Below are positions 58,360-64,000 of a stretch of 64,000 nt of DNA, piece after piece. This stretch comes from Pempheris klunzingeri (lineage: Eukaryota; Chordata; Actinopteri; Acropomatiformes; Pempheridae). The stretch lies in contig NC_092027.1 in the NCBI RefSeq assembly GCF_042242105.1, positions 9,265,221-9,329,220 of the forward strand, in the 5' to 3' direction. Numbering within the stretch: the stretch's first letter is position 1; each line of letters begins with the position of its first letter. A model generated the notes under the pieces. That model was not told the DNA's origin. It saw nothing but the letters and a program-made list of their open reading frames with translations, and ran no database searches. The position numbers and the translations under genes were made by a program.

Positions 58360-60267
58360 GGATCAAGAGATTTACACAATACCTGGTTAGGGCGGTGCTG
58401 TAGGACTCAAAAGGATGATTAAAAAAAAAAAAAAAAAAGAAAGTAATAGCGTACAATCCTGTCGGTTAAAAAGACCAGATTGTTTTAGGTGCTTTCCCTT
58501 TTAGGAAGTGGACAATCTGCAATTAAAAAAAAGTAGGCTTTGATGAATATAAACATGACAAAATGAAGCTGTTTTTGTAATCGACATGTTTATTAAATGG
58601 ACTGGCAACTACAACAGTAAACTAAGCAGCAGATTAAGATGAATGACAGCTTCTGAAAAGTAACAGAGAAAGCCAAACCAAGAATTACACTTTAAATGTC
58701 AAATTTTATCCTTGGAATAAATTCCAGATTTGATTTGACCATTTCATAGTTTGAAATCAGCGGTGGTGCAGGTAGGTGTAAGCCATCTTGGACATTTTCA
58801 CTTTTAGAAGCTGAGATTTCTCCTGGGTTCATCATCATTTGATCAACTGTGGGCTCATGTCGACAAAAATACAGAAAAAGAACACCGAAGCGATGACGAC
58901 TGTGACATCCAAGTAACACGGTGAGCGAGTTTAGCGTTAAGAAAAAAAAACAACAAAAAACTCGAAGCTTAAAAATTACCTACAGTGGAAAACACACCAC
59001 ATTTTGAACATGTTATCTAAACAAATGTTGAAATAAAACACATCTTTTAAAACATCACAACTTTGTTTTACAGCAAAAATAACAAGACCACTGAAATAAA
59101 ACAGACTCATATTCCAGTTAAGAGGGTTGGGAACCAAAAAAATAAATCAGAAACCAAAGTTGTACAGATGGTTTTACTTTTTTTTCCCCCATTCTCGATT
59201 TGTGTTGCTCACATGATGGTGTTAACAAAGTCAGCTGAAAAAGAAACATTACAAATATTTGGTAAAACTGATTACTGAATGCAAATTGAGAATTGAGTTG
59301 GATTTCGAAGAGTTTTGCCAGATCACTTCTCCAGAAAAAGAGTGGTGACAAATAAAACTTTTTACGCCCAGCTCCATCTTGACTTGAAAAGTGTCAAGTC
59401 CAAACTCCGACACGACAACATTCAGGAATGTCTTTCTGCTTTCAATAACGCACAAGAAAGTTACAGAGGGGTTTACAAAGTGGCTGTTTTCATCCTAAAA
59501 TAGTTCTTCTCAAATGGGATTTACATATTTCAACCTGGTGAAATGAATCTCATATTTTGGTCACCTGCAATAAAGGATAAACTACATCAAAGCAACAAAA
59601 CCTGTGTTGCATTATAACATTATACAGTGAACTAGACAATGATTAATGCGGCAGGAAAAAAAAGAAAGAAAAAAAAAAGTGAAAAGTGCAACTCATGTAT
59701 CCAACGCTTGAATATATGATTTACGATGAGGCTGAGAAGCTAGGTGAAACAAATGGAAGTAAAACATTTTATTTATGAACTAAAGCTGAGAGCATGGGTG
59801 AAAATTTTTTCTTATTCCAGTACATTTTCTAGCATTTAAAACCAGCAAATGGGAGCATTTATCATTTTTTTGTGGTTTAAATGTTCTTTTTATTTACTAT
59901 ATATTCAGTGTTTATTCCCTCTAAACTGAAAAATGTTTTGACACCTAGCATTCAGTCTTTGTAATTATGTAATTGCACTTAGAAATAAAAAATATATACA
60001 CACCAAAATCCCATTTATAAATGAGCCATAAAGTGCTCATTTCAAATTGTTTGAAATCAGATTAGCAAACTTTTTGTTTTCTGGGATATATGATATCCCA
60101 AAAATGGCAAATGAGGATTTGTTTGTCTCTCAATACAAACAAACACGTTTTAAAATTCTCCTATTAATTAAACAGCTGAAATCTGGCATCCTGCAGGTAA
60201 TTGTGTTGGTGCTTGAATTCCAGAGAAAAGCGTCAAAAGGTTCTTGGTTTTCTTCTGTGAGTTGGTG
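58360..60267 (-). other. hdgf: hdgf 3' UTR
   Basis: About 1.9 kb after the stop codon with no further coding signal. AT-rich, with several poly(A)-like hexamers. The length is an estimate. Confidence 0.45.

Positions 60268-64000
<3,733 letters not shown>

Noticed and set aside
58692..58919. 75-codon - strand frame
   Set aside because: It lies within the hdgf 3' UTR and has no recognisable protein sequence.

Overview
The window is vertebrate nuclear DNA from a teleost, most likely a spiny-rayed (percomorph) fish. It has spliced genes with GT-AG introns, many long (GT/CA)n microsatellites, a Tc1/mariner relic and several copies of non-autonomous DNA transposons that I know as abundant in percomorph genomes. 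Three protein-coding genes and one microRNA gene are firmly supported. Their grouping (mir-9, brevican, MRPL24, HDGF) matches the block on human chromosome 1q22-23.

Left part, 1-26,850 (no convincing protein gene). A complete mir-9 hairpin lies on the + strand at 1893-1981, with a palindromic CRE 1.1 kb upstream. A candidate 3'-terminal exon of a + strand transcript lies at 8442-10142 (polypyrimidine tract and AG, then AATAAA and a GT-rich stretch). It could be the end of the mir-9 host RNA. Between them are stretches rich in POU-octamer, TAATTA and X-box-like motifs, possibly neural enhancers. From 10 to 27 kb there are mainly transposon remnants, including a 705-bp Tc1-like element nested inside an older repeat.

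Middle, 26,850-45,600, - strand: brevican (bcan), the brain lectican. I reconstructed 14 coding exons joined in consistent phase, 1368 residues. The order is signal peptide, Ig V domain, two Link modules, a long acidic mucin-like region with a 12-unit 10-residue tandem repeat, EGF, C-type lectin, Sushi and a short tail. The first coding exon holds under seven codons and sits 7.1 kb upstream of the rest. The large central exon has a good splice donor, but reading through it gives a hydrophobic C-terminus like the GPI-anchor signal of the mammalian short brevican isoform.

Right part, - strand: mrpl24 (five coding exons, 216 residues, the same length as human MRPL24, with NRF-1 and ETS motifs at its promoter), then hdgf (six coding exons seen; the N-terminus runs off the right edge). 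The 45.7-53.2 kb gap between bcan and mrpl24 shows no long frame that could be nestin, nor recognisable crabp2 or isg20l2, which lie there in mammals.

Functionally, mir-9 and bcan are nervous-system genes, transcribed toward each other, while mrpl24 and hdgf are housekeeping neighbours. Exon borders were placed by eye from splice consensus, reading phase and family knowledge. UTR ends are estimates from poly(A) signals.
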